From positions 1 to 64,000 of the forward strand of contig CAWIHF010000026.1 of NCBI GenBank assembly GCA_963835885.1: a DNA stretch of 64,000 bases, given 5' to 3'. Source of the DNA: Roseiarcus sp963835885. Lineage in GTDB: Bacteria > Pseudomonadota > Alphaproteobacteria > Rhizobiales > Beijerinckiaceae. Both the position numbers and the translations under genes were made by a program. The notes beneath the pieces are model-generated. The model was given only the letters and a program-made list of their open reading frames with translations, ran no database searches and was not told the origin of the DNA. Shown piece after piece: positions 8,140 through 17,813 of the stretch; the first letter of the stretch is position 1, and every line of letters starts with the position of its first letter.

Positions 8140-9841
8140 GTGATCGGCGAACGAGCTGAAGAGGATGCGGGAGAGGGCCGCAATCGAGCGATCGATTTCC
8201 GCTCCGGGTTTCACCGGCGACGGGGATGGGTGCTGCTCACCACACTCTCCGCGCTGGTCGTTTCCTCTGCTTTCGTTCTCGCCGTGCCGAACCGCCATGC
8301 CGGCGTCCCCAGAGCGTCGCCGGAGGGACGGGACGGCTATTCGGCCAAAGCGGATCCGGGGCAGGGGGGCGAACCCGTCGAAGAGTTCAAAGGCAAGGTC
8401 TCCAACGCGGACGCGAATGTCGAGGGCTTCCGGGCGGAGCAGGACCTGCCTTCCGACCCGAGCGGCCGGGCGGGTTCCAGCGAGCCGATCTCTGGCCTCA
8501 ACGTCGATCTCGCCAACGCCGAAATCGGCCGAAGCGGCTGCGACCGCCAAGGCTGAGCTTCTGCGAAGGCTCTTGCGCGAAGAGCGGCTGGAAGAGGCGC
8601 CCGCTTCGATCGCCGATGAATCCGTGCGCCGTCTCGTCGGAGCGCGCGCGTCGCTGAGGGCCGAATTCGCTGAGGTTTCACGGACGCCGCCGCCGCTTGA
8701 ACGCATGAAAGAGCTATCCGCGCAGCTCGCCGTTCTCGACGCCCAAATTCGCGACGCGGTGGCGGAGAACCTCGGCAGGCTCGACAACGACGCGCAGCTG
8801 GCGAAGGAACAGGTCGCATCGCTCGGCGCGACCCTCGCCGATCAAGGCAAATCCATCGCGTCTGACGACGCAGCAGCATCCCGGCGGCGCGCGCTCGCCG
8901 CAGAGGTCGACGAAACCGGCGCAGCCTTGGATGCGCGTGTGGTTACCCCCGCGGAGGCGCAGCGCAAGTCGACCTTTCCGGCGCCCTGGCAGATTGTCCT
9001 GCTTGCGACGCTGGCCGGCTTTGCGCTGTCGAGCGCCGTCGCCGCTGCGGCTGCTTCGTTCTCAGCCAAATCGGGTCTCGGCGGGCGACAAGCCAAGCCG
9101 CAGGCGGTCGCGGCCGGCGCATTGCCCGCAATGGAAGGCGGCGAGGACCCGGCGCAGGGTCACTCAGATCCCGCGCGGCGACACCTCGTTGACCCTGAGG
9201 GCGCACGGCCGGAAAGCGTCGCGGAAAGCCCGCCTTTCGAACCCATCAATTCGGCCGGCGCGGCCGAATCGCCGGAAGCGCTGGCGGTTCGACTGAACCA
9301 ACTCAGGGAGAACAACGGTCTTACGGTGCTGATCGCCGGCCACCGGTCAGACCAGGCGCTCGCAGCGGCGCTCGCGGCGGCGCGCCGTCTGTCCTCGGAG
9401 GGCGCCACGCTTCTCGTCGATCTCGGGGCGACGCAGGATTGGTTCGCCGACGTCCTCGACCGCAGAGATGAGGATCAGGTCGAGATTCCCGGCCTCGCCG
9501 ATTTCCTCGAGGGGAGGGCGAGCATCGGCGAAGTGATCCGGCGTGACCTCTCCACCAGCCTCGATGTCATTCCCTCGGGCGGCGATGTCGGCTGCGCGGC
9601 GCTCGATGACGTCTTCGCTGCGCTGGCCTCTTCCTACGATCGGCTGGTCTTTCACGCCTCGGACTGGAGAGCCGCGCCGGCGCGCGCCGCGGCGGAAATC
9701 GTCGACGCAGTTGTCGTCGTTGCATCGGAGGCTTCGCTGCGGCGGGCTCTCGATGAGGCGCGGGAGACGCTCGGCGCCGGCGGCGAACTCCTCGGCCTTG
9801 CGGCGACCCGAGCGCAACCGGCTTTGCAAGAGGTCGCATGA
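8140..9841 (+). CDS. Exopolysaccharide transport/co-polymerase-like protein with degenerate BY-kinase domain, frameshifted
   Basis: The N-terminal part (GTG at 8140 after a GAGGAG site) holds a membrane helix, GWVLLTTLSALVVSSAFVLAV. After a one-base shift near 8530 come a charged coiled-coil region, a second helix (IVLLATLAGFALSSAVAAAAA, about residue 285) and a cytoplasmic domain. That domain shows LLVDLGATQDW, GLADFLEGRASIGEVIRRD and LDVIPSGG, like the tyrosine-kinase domain of Wzc/ExoP proteins. The Walker A position reads AGHRSDQ and lacks the Gly-Lys-Ser/Thr, so ATP binding is unlikely. It probably helps control chain length or export of a polysaccharide; no polysaccharide genes lie beside it. 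Confidence 0.6.
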
Positions 9842-9845
9842 AACG

Positions 9846-10910
9846 TCACGAAGCCTGCGGCTCGACGTCCAGACGGTCGTAACCCATCGCGCGATAGACG
9901 AGGGCGGAGACGAGCCAGCTTCCGGCGAAGACGCCGATGATCAGGTAGCCAAGCACGCCGAAATTGTCGTTGAGCGAGCCGATCGCGGCCCAGAATGGCC
10001 CTTCCAGACCGAACTTGTCGCCGATCAAACCCAGCGTCTCGATCCCGCCGATCAATAGCGCGACGATGACGGACACCGCGGTGATGGTGATGTTGTAGTA
10101 GAGCTTGCGGATCGGCTTCATGAAGGCCCAGCCGTAGGCGCCGAGCATCAGCACGCCGTCTGTCGTGTCGATCAGGCTCATGCCCGCGGTGAACAGCGCC
10201 GGAAACACCATCAGCGTGCCGAACGAGGCGCCGTTGGCGGCCTGCGTCGCCGAAATGCCGAACAGCGCGACTTCCGTGGCGGTGTCGAATCCGAGGCCGA
10301 ACAGGAAGCCGATCGGGAACAGATGCCAGCTCTTCGTCACGATCTGGAAAAGCGGCCGGAAAAACCGCGCCAGAAGCCCCCGGCTGTTGAGCAGAATGTC
10401 GAAATCGTCTTCGCAGAACGCCTCGCCGCGCTTGACCGCGAGAAATGTGCGCCAGACCGAGACGAGCACGATGAAATTGAAGAAAGCGAGCAGGAAGAGA
10501 AACGCCGCGGAGGCGGTTGTGCTGACGATGCCGCCGATCGCCTTGAATTCGTCGAAGCGCGAACTCAGCGCGGCCGAGGCGAAGCCGACGGAGACCGACA
10601 TCAGGACGACGACCGCCGAATGGCCGAGCGAGAAATAGAGCCCGACGCCGACCGGCCGCTGCCCCTGCTGCATCAGCTTGCGGGTCGAATTGTCGATCGC
10701 CGCGATATGATCGGCGTCGACCGCATGGCGCAGGCCAAACGTATAGGCGATGAAGGCCGAGCCGAATAGCACCGTATTGTCGCGCAGCGCGATGAAGGCC
10801 CAGACCCAGACGAGAAGATTTGCCCCGATGAGCAGCGCGTACAGGCCGATCAGGCGGCGGCGAACGCCCGCTTCGCCCTCGCGCCAAATTCGCGAAACAA
10901 TATCCAGCAT
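9846..10910 (-). CDS. HoxN/NixA-type nickel/cobalt permease (NiCoT)
   Basis: A secondary transporter for Ni2+/Co2+ uptake across the inner membrane. The 354 residues contain the NiCoT signature RHAVDADHIAAIDN (HxxxxDH) in the second helix, plus LGFDTATEV and GMSLIDTTDG, with about eight hydrophobic helices. ATG at 10910 is used; longer upstream reading is the riboswitch region. The cobalamin riboswitch just upstream strongly suggests that cobalt is the physiological ion and that expression falls when B12 is sufficient. The gene ends 4 bases from the convergent co-polymerase-like gene. Confidence 0.93.
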   Translation of the reverse strand: MLDIVSRIWREGEAGVRRRLIGLYALLIGANLLVWVWAFIALRDNTVLFGSAFIAYTFGLRHAVDADHIAAIDNSTRKLMQQGQRPVGVGLYFSLGHSAVVVLMSVSVGFASAALSSRFDEFKAIGGIVSTTASAAFLFLLAFFNFIVLVSVWRTFLAVKRGEAFCEDDFDILLNSRGLLARFFRPLFQIVTKSWHLFPIGFLFGLGFDTATEVALFGISATQAANGASFGTLMVFPALFTAGMSLIDTTDGVLMLGAYGWAFMKPIRKLYYNITITAVSVIVALLIGGIETLGLIGDKFGLEGPFWAAIGSLNDNFGVLGYLIIGVFAGSWLVSALVYRAMGYDRLDVEPQAS

Positions 10911-11002
10911 GACGCCCTCGCATGCGTTGGAGACATCGAGCGCGGCGTGATCGCGACGGAACGGCCTTAACGGCCTTCCCGGGCAACCGCTCCGCGCCGC
11001 GA

Positions 11003-11168
11003 CGGCAGGTCTCCTGGCTCGCGGGTCAAATGCCTGTCGCCGGCCTTCCCGGTTTCCCAGTGGCCATGACTGGCGGCAAACTCGCCGCTTACAGTTGCGG
11101 GGGCAGCCGCGGCATCGAGCGTCGCCGCTCTCTCCGCATTCCCAATTGATCCCCGAAGGGAACCGTCG
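11003..11168 (-). promoter_or_regulatory. Cobalamin riboswitch
   Basis: Read on the minus strand, the region shows the ordered conserved blocks of the AdoCbl riboswitch: GGGAATGCGG, the GCTGCCCCCGCAACTGTAAGCGG block, GCCACTGGGAAACCGGGAAGGC, and GCGAGCCAGGAGACCTGCC at the 3' end. It lies about 90 bases before the NiCoT start on the same strand. B12 binding is expected to reduce expression of the cobalt permease. Confidence 0.93.
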
Positions 11169-11283
11169 CATCGAACTCCTAGACCGTTCGCGCGGCCGCC
11201 GCCAAGCGGGTGTTTTGCCGCATGAGCAGCCGGTCGGCCGGATCGCCTTGACGGCCCGGCTGGATGGCTCCACCATCGGGGCC

Positions 11284-11926
11284 ATGAGGAGCAGCCCGCA
11301 CAAATTCCAGCTGACGGCGGACATCCTGCTCAGGGCCTATTCGATCGGCGTTTTTCCGATGGCCGAGAGCCGTGAGGCCGAGGAGCTTTTCTGGGTCGAG
11401 CCGCACGAGCGGGGAGTGTTTCCGCTGGACGAACTGATCGTTTCGCGCAGTCTCGCCAAGACGGTGCGATCGGACCGGTTTCGTGTCTGTCGCCGATCGC
11501 GATTTTTCGGCGGTGATGCGCGCTTGCGCGGAGCGCGCCGACACCTGGATCAACGACGAAATCTTGCGTCTCTACGGCAATTTGTTCGAGGCGGGACATG
11601 CCCACTCGGTCGAGGTCTATGAGGGCGCCGAGCTTGTCGGGGGCCTTTACGGCGTCAGTTTGCGCGGCGCCTTCTTCGGCGAGAGCATGTTTCATCGTGT
11701 GCGCGACGCGTCGAAAGTTGCGCTTGTCCATCTCTTTGCGCGGCTGCGCGCAGGCGGCTTTCGCCTTCTTGACACCCAGTTCCTGACGGAGCACCTGGCG
11801 AGCCTCGGCGCCGTCGCGGCGCCGCGAGAGACCTTCAGACCGCTTCTCGCGGAGGCGATGTCGGAAGAGGCCGATTTCGCGCGCATGGCCGCCAGAGACG
11901 GCGATGCCGGGCGCGCAGGCGCTTGA
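11284..11926 (+). CDS. aat: Leucyl/phenylalanyl-tRNA--protein transferase, frameshifted
   Basis: Transfers Leu or Phe from tRNA to proteins with N-terminal Lys or Arg, tagging them for ClpS/ClpAP degradation. From ATG 11284 the first part reads LTADILLRAYSIGVFPMAES and EELFWVEPHERGVFPLDEL. After a one-base shift near 11485 it continues with CAERADTWINDEI, GHAHSVEVY, LVGGLYGVSLRGAFFGESMFH and LLDTQFLTEHLASLGAV, all typical of Aat. The span is one base longer than a multiple of three, fitting a single inserted base. The repaired protein has about 213 residues, normal for alphaproteobacterial Aat. Confidence 0.9.
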
Positions 11927-12011
11927 ATTTGCCCTCGGTCCCGGCACGGAAGTTGCGAAGCGCCAGGGCAATACGGCGGGTCATCCCGCGTCGCGATGAA
12001 TGGGTTGGTGC

Positions 12012-13452
12012 ATGACGGGGGTCGAGACGTTTGACGAAATGGGATCCCGCAAAAGATCGGACGCGGGCGCTCTACAGGAAGGTGGCGCGCTGGCTCGACG
12101 AGACGCCGCCCGACCTGCTCGCCTCGCGTCGCGCCCAGGCCGAATATATGTTCCGGCGCATCGGCATCACGTTCGGCGTCTATGGCGACAAGGACGCGGC
12201 CGAGCGGCTCATTCCCTTCGACATCGTGCCCCGTCTCATCTCCCGCGCCGAGTGGCGGAAACTGGAGGCGGGGCTGACCCAGCGGGTCCGGGCGCTGAAT
12301 ATCTTCCTCAAGGACGTGTACGGCGATCGCGCGATCCTCAAGGAAGGGATCGTGCCTCCCGAACTCATCCTGCGCAATCCGTATTATCGGCCTGAGATGA
12401 TCGGCCATCGCGCGCCGCACGACATCTGGGTGCATATCGCCGGCATCGACATTGTGCGGGTCGACGACGAGTCGTTCTACGTTCTGGAAGACAACGCGCG
12501 CACGCCGTCCGGCGTATCCTACATGCTGGAAAACCGGGAAGTGACGATGCGGCTGCTTCCGGATCTTTTCGCCCGCCACCATGTCGCGCCGGTCGACGAC
12601 TATCCCGACGAGTTGCTCGCCTGCCTGCGCTCGGTTGCGCCGCGAACGGATCGAGCCGAGGCGACGATCGTCATCCTGACGCCCGGGCTCTACAATTCCG
12701 CCTATTACGAGCACTCGTTTCTCGCCGACAAGCTTGGAGTCGAATTGGTCGAGGGCCGCGACTTGTTCGTCGAGGACGATCAGGTGTTCATGCGCACGAC
12801 CCTCGGACCGCGCCGAGTCGACGTGATCTACCGCCGGGTCGACGATGACTTTCTTGACCCTCTCGTGTTCAATCCTTCATCGGTCTTGGGCGTGCCGGGA
12901 CTGGTTGGCGCCTATTTGGCAGGCAACGTGACGATTGCGAATGCAATCGGCACCGGCGTCGCCGACGATAAGGCGATCTACAGCTACGTGCCCGATCTCA
13001 TCCGCTTCTATCTGTCGGAAGAGCCGCTGTTGAAGAATGTGCCGACCTATCGCTGCCGGGAGCCCAACGGGCTCAAATATGTGCTCGAGCGAATCGACGA
13101 GCTCGTGGTCAAGGAAGTCAACGGTTCGGGCGGCTACGGCATGCTGGTCGGCCCGCACGCGACGATCGCCCAGCGCGAGCAGTTCACCGCCAAGATCAAG
13201 TCCGATCCGAGCAATTACATCGCCCAGCCGACGCTGGCGCTGTCGACCTGTCCGGCTTCGTTCGAGACGGGCGTTTCGCCGCGGCACGTCGACCTGCGGC
13301 CATTCGTTCTGTCAGGCGCCGACGGCGTGCGGATCGTCCCCGGCGGCCTGACGCGGGTGGCGCTGAAAGAGGGTTCGCTGGTGGTCAATTCGAGCCAGGG
13401 CGGCGGGACCAAGGACACCTGGGTCGTCGACGACCTGGAAGACGAGGACTGA
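12012..13452 (+). CDS. Circularly permuted ATP-grasp type 2 protein
   Basis: First gene of a three- to four-gene set with alpha-E and transglutaminase-like proteins. The ATP-grasp protein (about 480 residues) shows AEYMFRRIGITFGVYGD, GVPGLVGAYLAGNVTIANAIGTGVADDKAIYSYVP, ELVVKEVNGSGGYGMLVGP and RPFVLSGADGVRIVPGGLTRVAL, the standard blocks of the family (DUF404/407), which probably ligates amino-acid-like groups in a peptide-modification pathway. ATG at 12012 gives the family start MTGVETFDEM, but a one-base shift near 12040 separates it from the rest; a TTG at 12031 would open the main frame. The stop overlaps the next start as TGATG. Confidence 0.88.
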
Positions 13453-14411
13453 TGCTCGCCCGCACGGCCGACAACCTCTTTTGGCTCGCCCGCTCGATGG
13501 AACGTGCGGACTTCATCGCCCGCACCATCGAGGCGACATTGAGGCTCGAATATCTGCCGAAATCGGACGGCGACCGGACGGGCGAGTGGGAAAGCGCGCT
13601 CAACGCCGCCGGAGCCTACGACGGCTACATCGCCGCGCACGGCGACCTCGAAGAGGAGACCGCGGTCGAGTTCCTGACCTTCGACCTGAGGAACCCGTCG
13701 TCGATCCGCAACTGTCTGGAAAACGCCCGAACGGCAGGCCGGGCCGTGCGCACCGCGCTGACCGCCGAAACCTGGACCGCAATCAACGATGCCTGGCTCG
13801 AGCTCAAGCGCTTCGAGGCGAGCCATCGCTTCGCCCGCCCGCTCGACCGGCTCGCGCTGGCCCGCTTCCTCGATTACGTGAAGAAGGCGTCGCTCGACTT
13901 CGACGGGTCCTGCTACCGCACGATGCTGCGCAATGACGCCTATTGGTTCAACCGGCTCGGAATCTTCATCGAACGCGCCGACAACACCGCGCGACTCCTC
14001 GACGTCAAGTACCACCTGCTCTTGCCCTCGACCGAGCCGGTCGGCGGCTCGCTCGACTATTTCCAGTGGGTCGCGATCTTGCGCGCGGTTTCGGCGGCGA
14101 CCGCCTACCACTGGGTGTATCGGGACCGGGTCAAGCCCTGGCTGATCGCCGACCTCCTGATCCTGAAGCGGGCGATGCCGCGTTCGCTGATATCGTGCTA
14201 CGAGAGCATCGATCGCGCCCTCGACAGCCTGGCGCGCGACGACGGCCGCAGCGGCGTTGCGCAAAGACAGGCGCGCGCGACGCACGCGAAGCTCGAGCGG
14301 TCGAGCATGACCCAGATTTTCCAGGGCGGCCTGCACGAGTTCATCACCGCCTTCATCGAAGACAACGCGCGGCTGTCGAACACGATTTCCGAGCAGTATC
14401 TGTTCACCTGA
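13452..14411 (+). CDS. Alpha-E domain protein
   Basis: A 319-residue all-helical alpha-E (DUF403) protein. It starts MLARTADNLFWLARSMERADFIARTIEATLRL, the conserved opening of the family, and has a second motif WFNRLGIFIERADNTARLLDVKYHLLLP. Alpha-E proteins are always linked to circularly permuted ATP-grasp and transglutaminase-like genes and are predicted to act with them in small-peptide synthesis or modification. The start overlaps the ATP-grasp stop (TGATG), so translation is probably coupled. No frameshift is seen. Confidence 0.92.
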   Translation: MLARTADNLFWLARSMERADFIARTIEATLRLEYLPKSDGDRTGEWESALNAAGAYDGYIAAHGDLEEETAVEFLTFDLRNPSSIRNCLENARTAGRAVRTALTAETWTAINDAWLELKRFEASHRFARPLDRLALARFLDYVKKASLDFDGSCYRTMLRNDAYWFNRLGIFIERADNTARLLDVKYHLLLPSTEPVGGSLDYFQWVAILRAVSAATAYHWVYRDRVKPWLIADLLILKRAMPRSLISCYESIDRALDSLARDDGRSGVAQRQARATHAKLERSSMTQIFQGGLHEFITAFIEDNARLSNTISEQYLFT

Positions 14412-14427
14412 GCGAATGGGGCGGCCC

Positions 14428-15251
14428 ATGCGGATCCGGATTTCGCACGAGATTACCCACCGCTACACCCCAGCGGCGCGCATGCTGATCCAGAACCTGC
14501 GGCTGACCCCGCACGGATTCGACAGTCAATATGTGCTCCGGTGGCGGATCAATCTCGACGTCGACAGCGCGTTGCGCCAGAGCGAGGACGCCCACGGCAA
14601 TGTCGTGACGATCTTCTCGCATCACGGCGCGCCGATCGAACGGCTGACGGTTTCGGCGGCGGGCGAAATCGAGACGACGGACGTGGCCGGCGTCGTACGC
14701 GGCGCCGTCGAGCGGCTGCCGGCGGAGATGTACCTGCGCGACAACCCGCTCGCGCGCGTCAACGGGGCGCTGCGCGACTTCGCCGGCGAGGCGACGGCGG
14801 GAGCGTCCGATCCGCTCGACGCGATGCACCGGCTGATGGGCGAAGTCAATCGAACGATCGACCTTCGATCCCTATGCGGCCGACGACCCCGAGTCGGCAG
14901 TGGAGGCGTTCGCGCTTCGCCGCGGACAGGCGCGGGATTTCGCCCATATCTTCATTGCCTGTGCGCGCTTCCTCGGCGTTCCGGCCCGCTTCGTCGCAGG
15001 CTATCGGGCGGACGACGGCTCAGGCGGGGAAGCCGGGAGCGCACGCCTGGGCCGAGGCGCATATCCCAAGCCTCGGCTGGGTCGCCTTCGACCCGACGAT
15101 CTGCATCTGCGCCGACGCCCGCTATGTGCGGGTCGTCGTCGGCTTCGACGGCCAGGAAGGCGCGTTCGTCAGGAGCGCGCAGGGGGCGAGCGAGGACGTG
15201 GTCGAGACGGCGATCAGGATCGAGCAGGCGGGCGTGCAGACGCAAGCCTGA
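14428..15251 (+). CDS. Transglutaminase-like cysteine protease/amidase, frameshifted
   Basis: Third gene of the ATP-grasp/alpha-E set. The N-terminal domain from ATG 14428 begins MRIRISHEITHRYTPAARMLIQNLRLTPHGFDSQ, typical of bacterial transglutaminase-like proteins. The catalytic region lies after a shift near 14865: RRGQARDFAHIFIACARFLGVPARFVAGYRADDG. In this family a Cys usually precedes the first motif; here the residue aligned before RDFAHIF is Ala, so the nucleophile may be lost or misread. After another shift near 15025 come the His and Asp motifs GAHAWAEAHIPSLGWVAFDPT. The repaired protein has about 274 residues. Confidence 0.82.
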
Positions 15252-15264
15252 GCCGGATCGGCGG

Positions 15265-15422
15265 ACGATCGCCATTTGGGCCGCGCAACAAAAGGCCTTC
15301 GAGGACAAACTGGACGCGGTCGTCTGCTGCGCCGTCGCCATCGCCTGTCTCAATGGCGAGGCCAAGTCTACGGCGACGAGGAGGCGGCGATCTGGGTTCC
15401 CGCGGTTGAGGAGCGTGGGTGA
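15265..15422 (+). pseudogene. C-terminal remnant of a DUF429 protein
   Basis: The frame reads KAFEDKLDAVVCCAVAIACLNGEAK and, after a one-base shift, VYGDEEAAIWVPAVEERG and a stop. This is the closing motif of DUF429 proteins (D-A-x-x-C/A-A-x-x-A followed by GD-E-x-I-x-P). No N-terminal part exists upstream, because the transglutaminase-like gene ends at 15251. The stop overlaps the cupin start (GTGA), which suggests the cupin was once cotranslated with this protein. Confidence 0.5.
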
Positions 15423-15769
15423 CGGCGAGCGTGATTCGAAGCGGCAACATTTTCGCCAATCTGCCGGAGCGTCTGCCCGACGAAGAGGCGACCCTGCTCG
15501 CCGAACGGCCAGGCGCGATTGTCGAGCGGATCGTTTCGACCGGGCAGGCGAGCCCGCCCGGCTTCTGGTACGATCAGGATTGTGCGGAATGGGTGATCGT
15601 TCTCGCCGGCGCCGCCGGTCTCCAGATCGAGGGCGAGGCGACCCCGAGGCGCCTCGGCCCGGGCGATTACCTCGAGCTTCCTCCGCATGTCCGACATCGT
15701 GTGGAATGGACGGACCCCGACCAGCCGACCGTCTGGCTTGCCGTGCATTGGAAGGGCGGGGCGGCGTAG
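15419..15769 (+). CDS. Cupin domain protein
   Basis: A 116-residue single-domain cupin. The barrel is visible as PGFWYDQDCAEWVIVLAGAAGLQIEGE, then RRLGPGDYLELPPHVRHRVEWTDPDQPTVWLAVHW, with the metal-ligand positions Asp/Glu and His of the cupin motifs (E in CAEW, HVRH in motif 2). It starts with GTG overlapping the stop of the DUF429 remnant. The substrate is unknown; small cupins of this type often bind sugars or act on small metabolites. Confidence 0.8.
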   Translation: MTASVIRSGNIFANLPERLPDEEATLLAERPGAIVERIVSTGQASPPGFWYDQDCAEWVIVLAGAAGLQIEGEATPRRLGPGDYLELPPHVRHRVEWTDPDQPTVWLAVHWKGGAA

Positions 15770-16121
15770 GGCGCCAATCTGTTGGCCCGGGTAGGGGGCG
15801 CAAAACCGCTGGCCCGGAACTTGCTCATCTGCTGCTGCGCGCTCCCGCTTCGGCGGAGATCGGGTCGGAGGCCGTTTTCCTCCTCACACAGCCTCCACCC
15901 TCCGCCGCGGGACCTTGAAGGCGGCGAGCGCGCCCCAATTCCCGGCCGGCGACGATGTAGCGGCGACCCTCGCCGGCTTCCGTGCGGCGTCGGCCGTGCA
16001 TCCTGTCTGAAACGGTCCCTCTCGACAGGCCGCAATTCCTCCCGCAGACTGTGCTTCGCCTAGGCCCAAGCCGGGCGAAGGATGAGAATCGAATTCTTGC
16101 GTCCGACGCGGGAGGAAGCGC
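15770..16121. other. Intergenic region without a supported gene
   Basis: About 350 bases between the cupin gene and the first acyl-CoA synthetase. Short open frames exist on both strands but none shows a domain or a ribosome site. The last bases carry the Shine-Dalgarno GGGAGGAAGCGC used by the downstream gene; the same element precedes the paralog at 17814. The promoter of the synthetase pair probably lies here. Confidence 0.5.
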
Positions 16122-17673
16122 ATGTATCCTGGCCAGCAGGCGATTGCGCGCCCCGACCAGCCGGCGATCGTCATGGCGCGATCCGGCGAGACCGTCACCT
16201 ATCGGGCGCTCGAGGCGCGGAGCAACCGGCTTGCGCACCTCTTGCGCGCCGCCGGCCTCAAGCGAGGCGACCACTATGCTGTCTTCATGGAGAACCATCC
16301 GCGCTATATCGAATGTGGCGCGGCCGGCGAGCGGTCCGGCCTCTACTTCACCAACGTCAATTCGTTCCTGACGGCGGGCGAGCTTGCCTACATCGTCAAC
16401 AACAGCCTCTCCAGAGTGCTGATCGCTTCGGAATCGCGCCGGTCGGTCGCGCTGGCGGCGCTGCGCGATTGCCCGAATGTCGAGCTTTGCCTGATCGTCG
16501 ACGGCCCAGGCGAGGGCCTGAGGGTCAAAAACCTGGAAGAGGCGACGTCAGAATATCCCTCGACCCCGATCGCCGATGAATCGCGCGGCGCGGCGATGCT
16601 TTACTCGTCGGGGACAACGGGCAATCCCAAAGGCGTGCTTCGGCCGATGCCGGACGAGCCGCCCGGCACGGCGCTGCCGGTTTTGCAGGCCTACGCGAAT
16701 TTCTGGCGGTTCCGTGAAGGGATGATCTACCTCATGCCGGCGCCGCTCTACCATTCGGCGCCGCTGGTCGGCGCTTCGGGAACCATCCGGTTGGGCGGGA
16801 CGCTCATCGTCATGGAGCGCTTCGACGAAGAAGAATTCCTTCGCCTCGTCGAGCGGCATCGCGTCACCCATTCCCAGCTCGTGCCGACGATGTTCTCGCG
16901 CATGCTGAAGCTGCCCGAGAGCGTGCGCCGGCGCTACGACCTTACTTCGCTCGAGGCGGTCGTGCACGGCGCCGCGCCCTGCCCGGTCCCGGTCAAGAAA
17001 GCGATGATCGACTGGTGGGGGCCGATCATCCATGAATATTACGGCGCCACCGAAGGCATGGGACTCGCCATGTGCGACAGCGCCGAATGGCTCGCGCATC
17101 CGGGCACAGTCGGACGAACCGTTCATGGCGAACTTCACGTGCTCGATGACGAGATGCGCGAGGTTCCCACACGGCGAAACCGGCAAACTCTGGTTCAAGA
17201 CCGCGTCGCCGTTCGAATATTTCAACGATCCGGTGAAGACTGCCGAGGCGAACTCGCCCGACCGGACGATGAGCACGGTCGGCGACGTTGGCCATGTCGA
17301 CGAGGACGGCTACATCTATCTAACCGACCGCGCGGCGTTCATGATCATCTCGGGCGGGGTCAACATCTACCCGCAGGAATGCGAGAACCTACTCACTATC
17401 CATCCGAAGGTGGCCAACTCCGCGGTGTTCGGCGTGCCGAACGAGGAGATGGGGGAGGAGGTCAAGGCGGTCGTGCAGCTCATGCCCGGCTTCGCGCCGG
17501 GCCCTGACCTGGAGGCGGAGCTGATCGCCTTCTGCCGCGATCATCTCGCCCATCACAAATGTCCGCGCTCGGTCGACTTCGAGGCGCAACTTCCGCGACT
17601 GCCGACCGGCAAGCTCTACAAGGGCCCGCTGCGCGACCGCTACTGGAAGGGCCACAAGAGCCACATCCTCTGA
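16122..17673 (+). CDS. AMP-binding acyl-CoA synthetase, copy 1, frameshifted
   Basis: Adenylate-forming ligase that activates a carboxylic acid to acyl-AMP and then acyl-CoA. The N-terminal part runs from ATG 16122 (MYPGQQAIARPDQPAIVMA) through the P-loop YSSGTTGNPKGV and YYGATEGMG. After a one-base shift near 17172 the C-terminal part follows, with GDVGHVDEDGYIYLTDRAAFMIISGGVNIYPQECENLL, the conserved hinge and lid, and the catalytic Lys in PTGKLYKGPLRDRYW. Repaired length is about 516 residues. It is followed 140 bases later by a close paralog with the same start context. The acyl substrate is not known. Confidence 0.9.
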
Positions 17674-17813
17674 CGGATCGGGCTTGAGACCGCGCGATCA
17701 GCATCGAAGTCCCCTCGACAGCGCGACTGTCCTGCCGCACTCTGAGACGCCCGGATTCCAATTCGGGCGCAGAGCGAAGGCGAGCGCGGCCGCATTTGAC
17801 TGGGAGGAAGCGC

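Noticed and set aside
6526..8787. A 753-residue minus-strand open frame
   Set aside because: It is mostly a high-GC shadow of the Uma2-type and co-polymerase-like genes; only a part of it coincides with the true N-terminus of the epoxide hydrolase.
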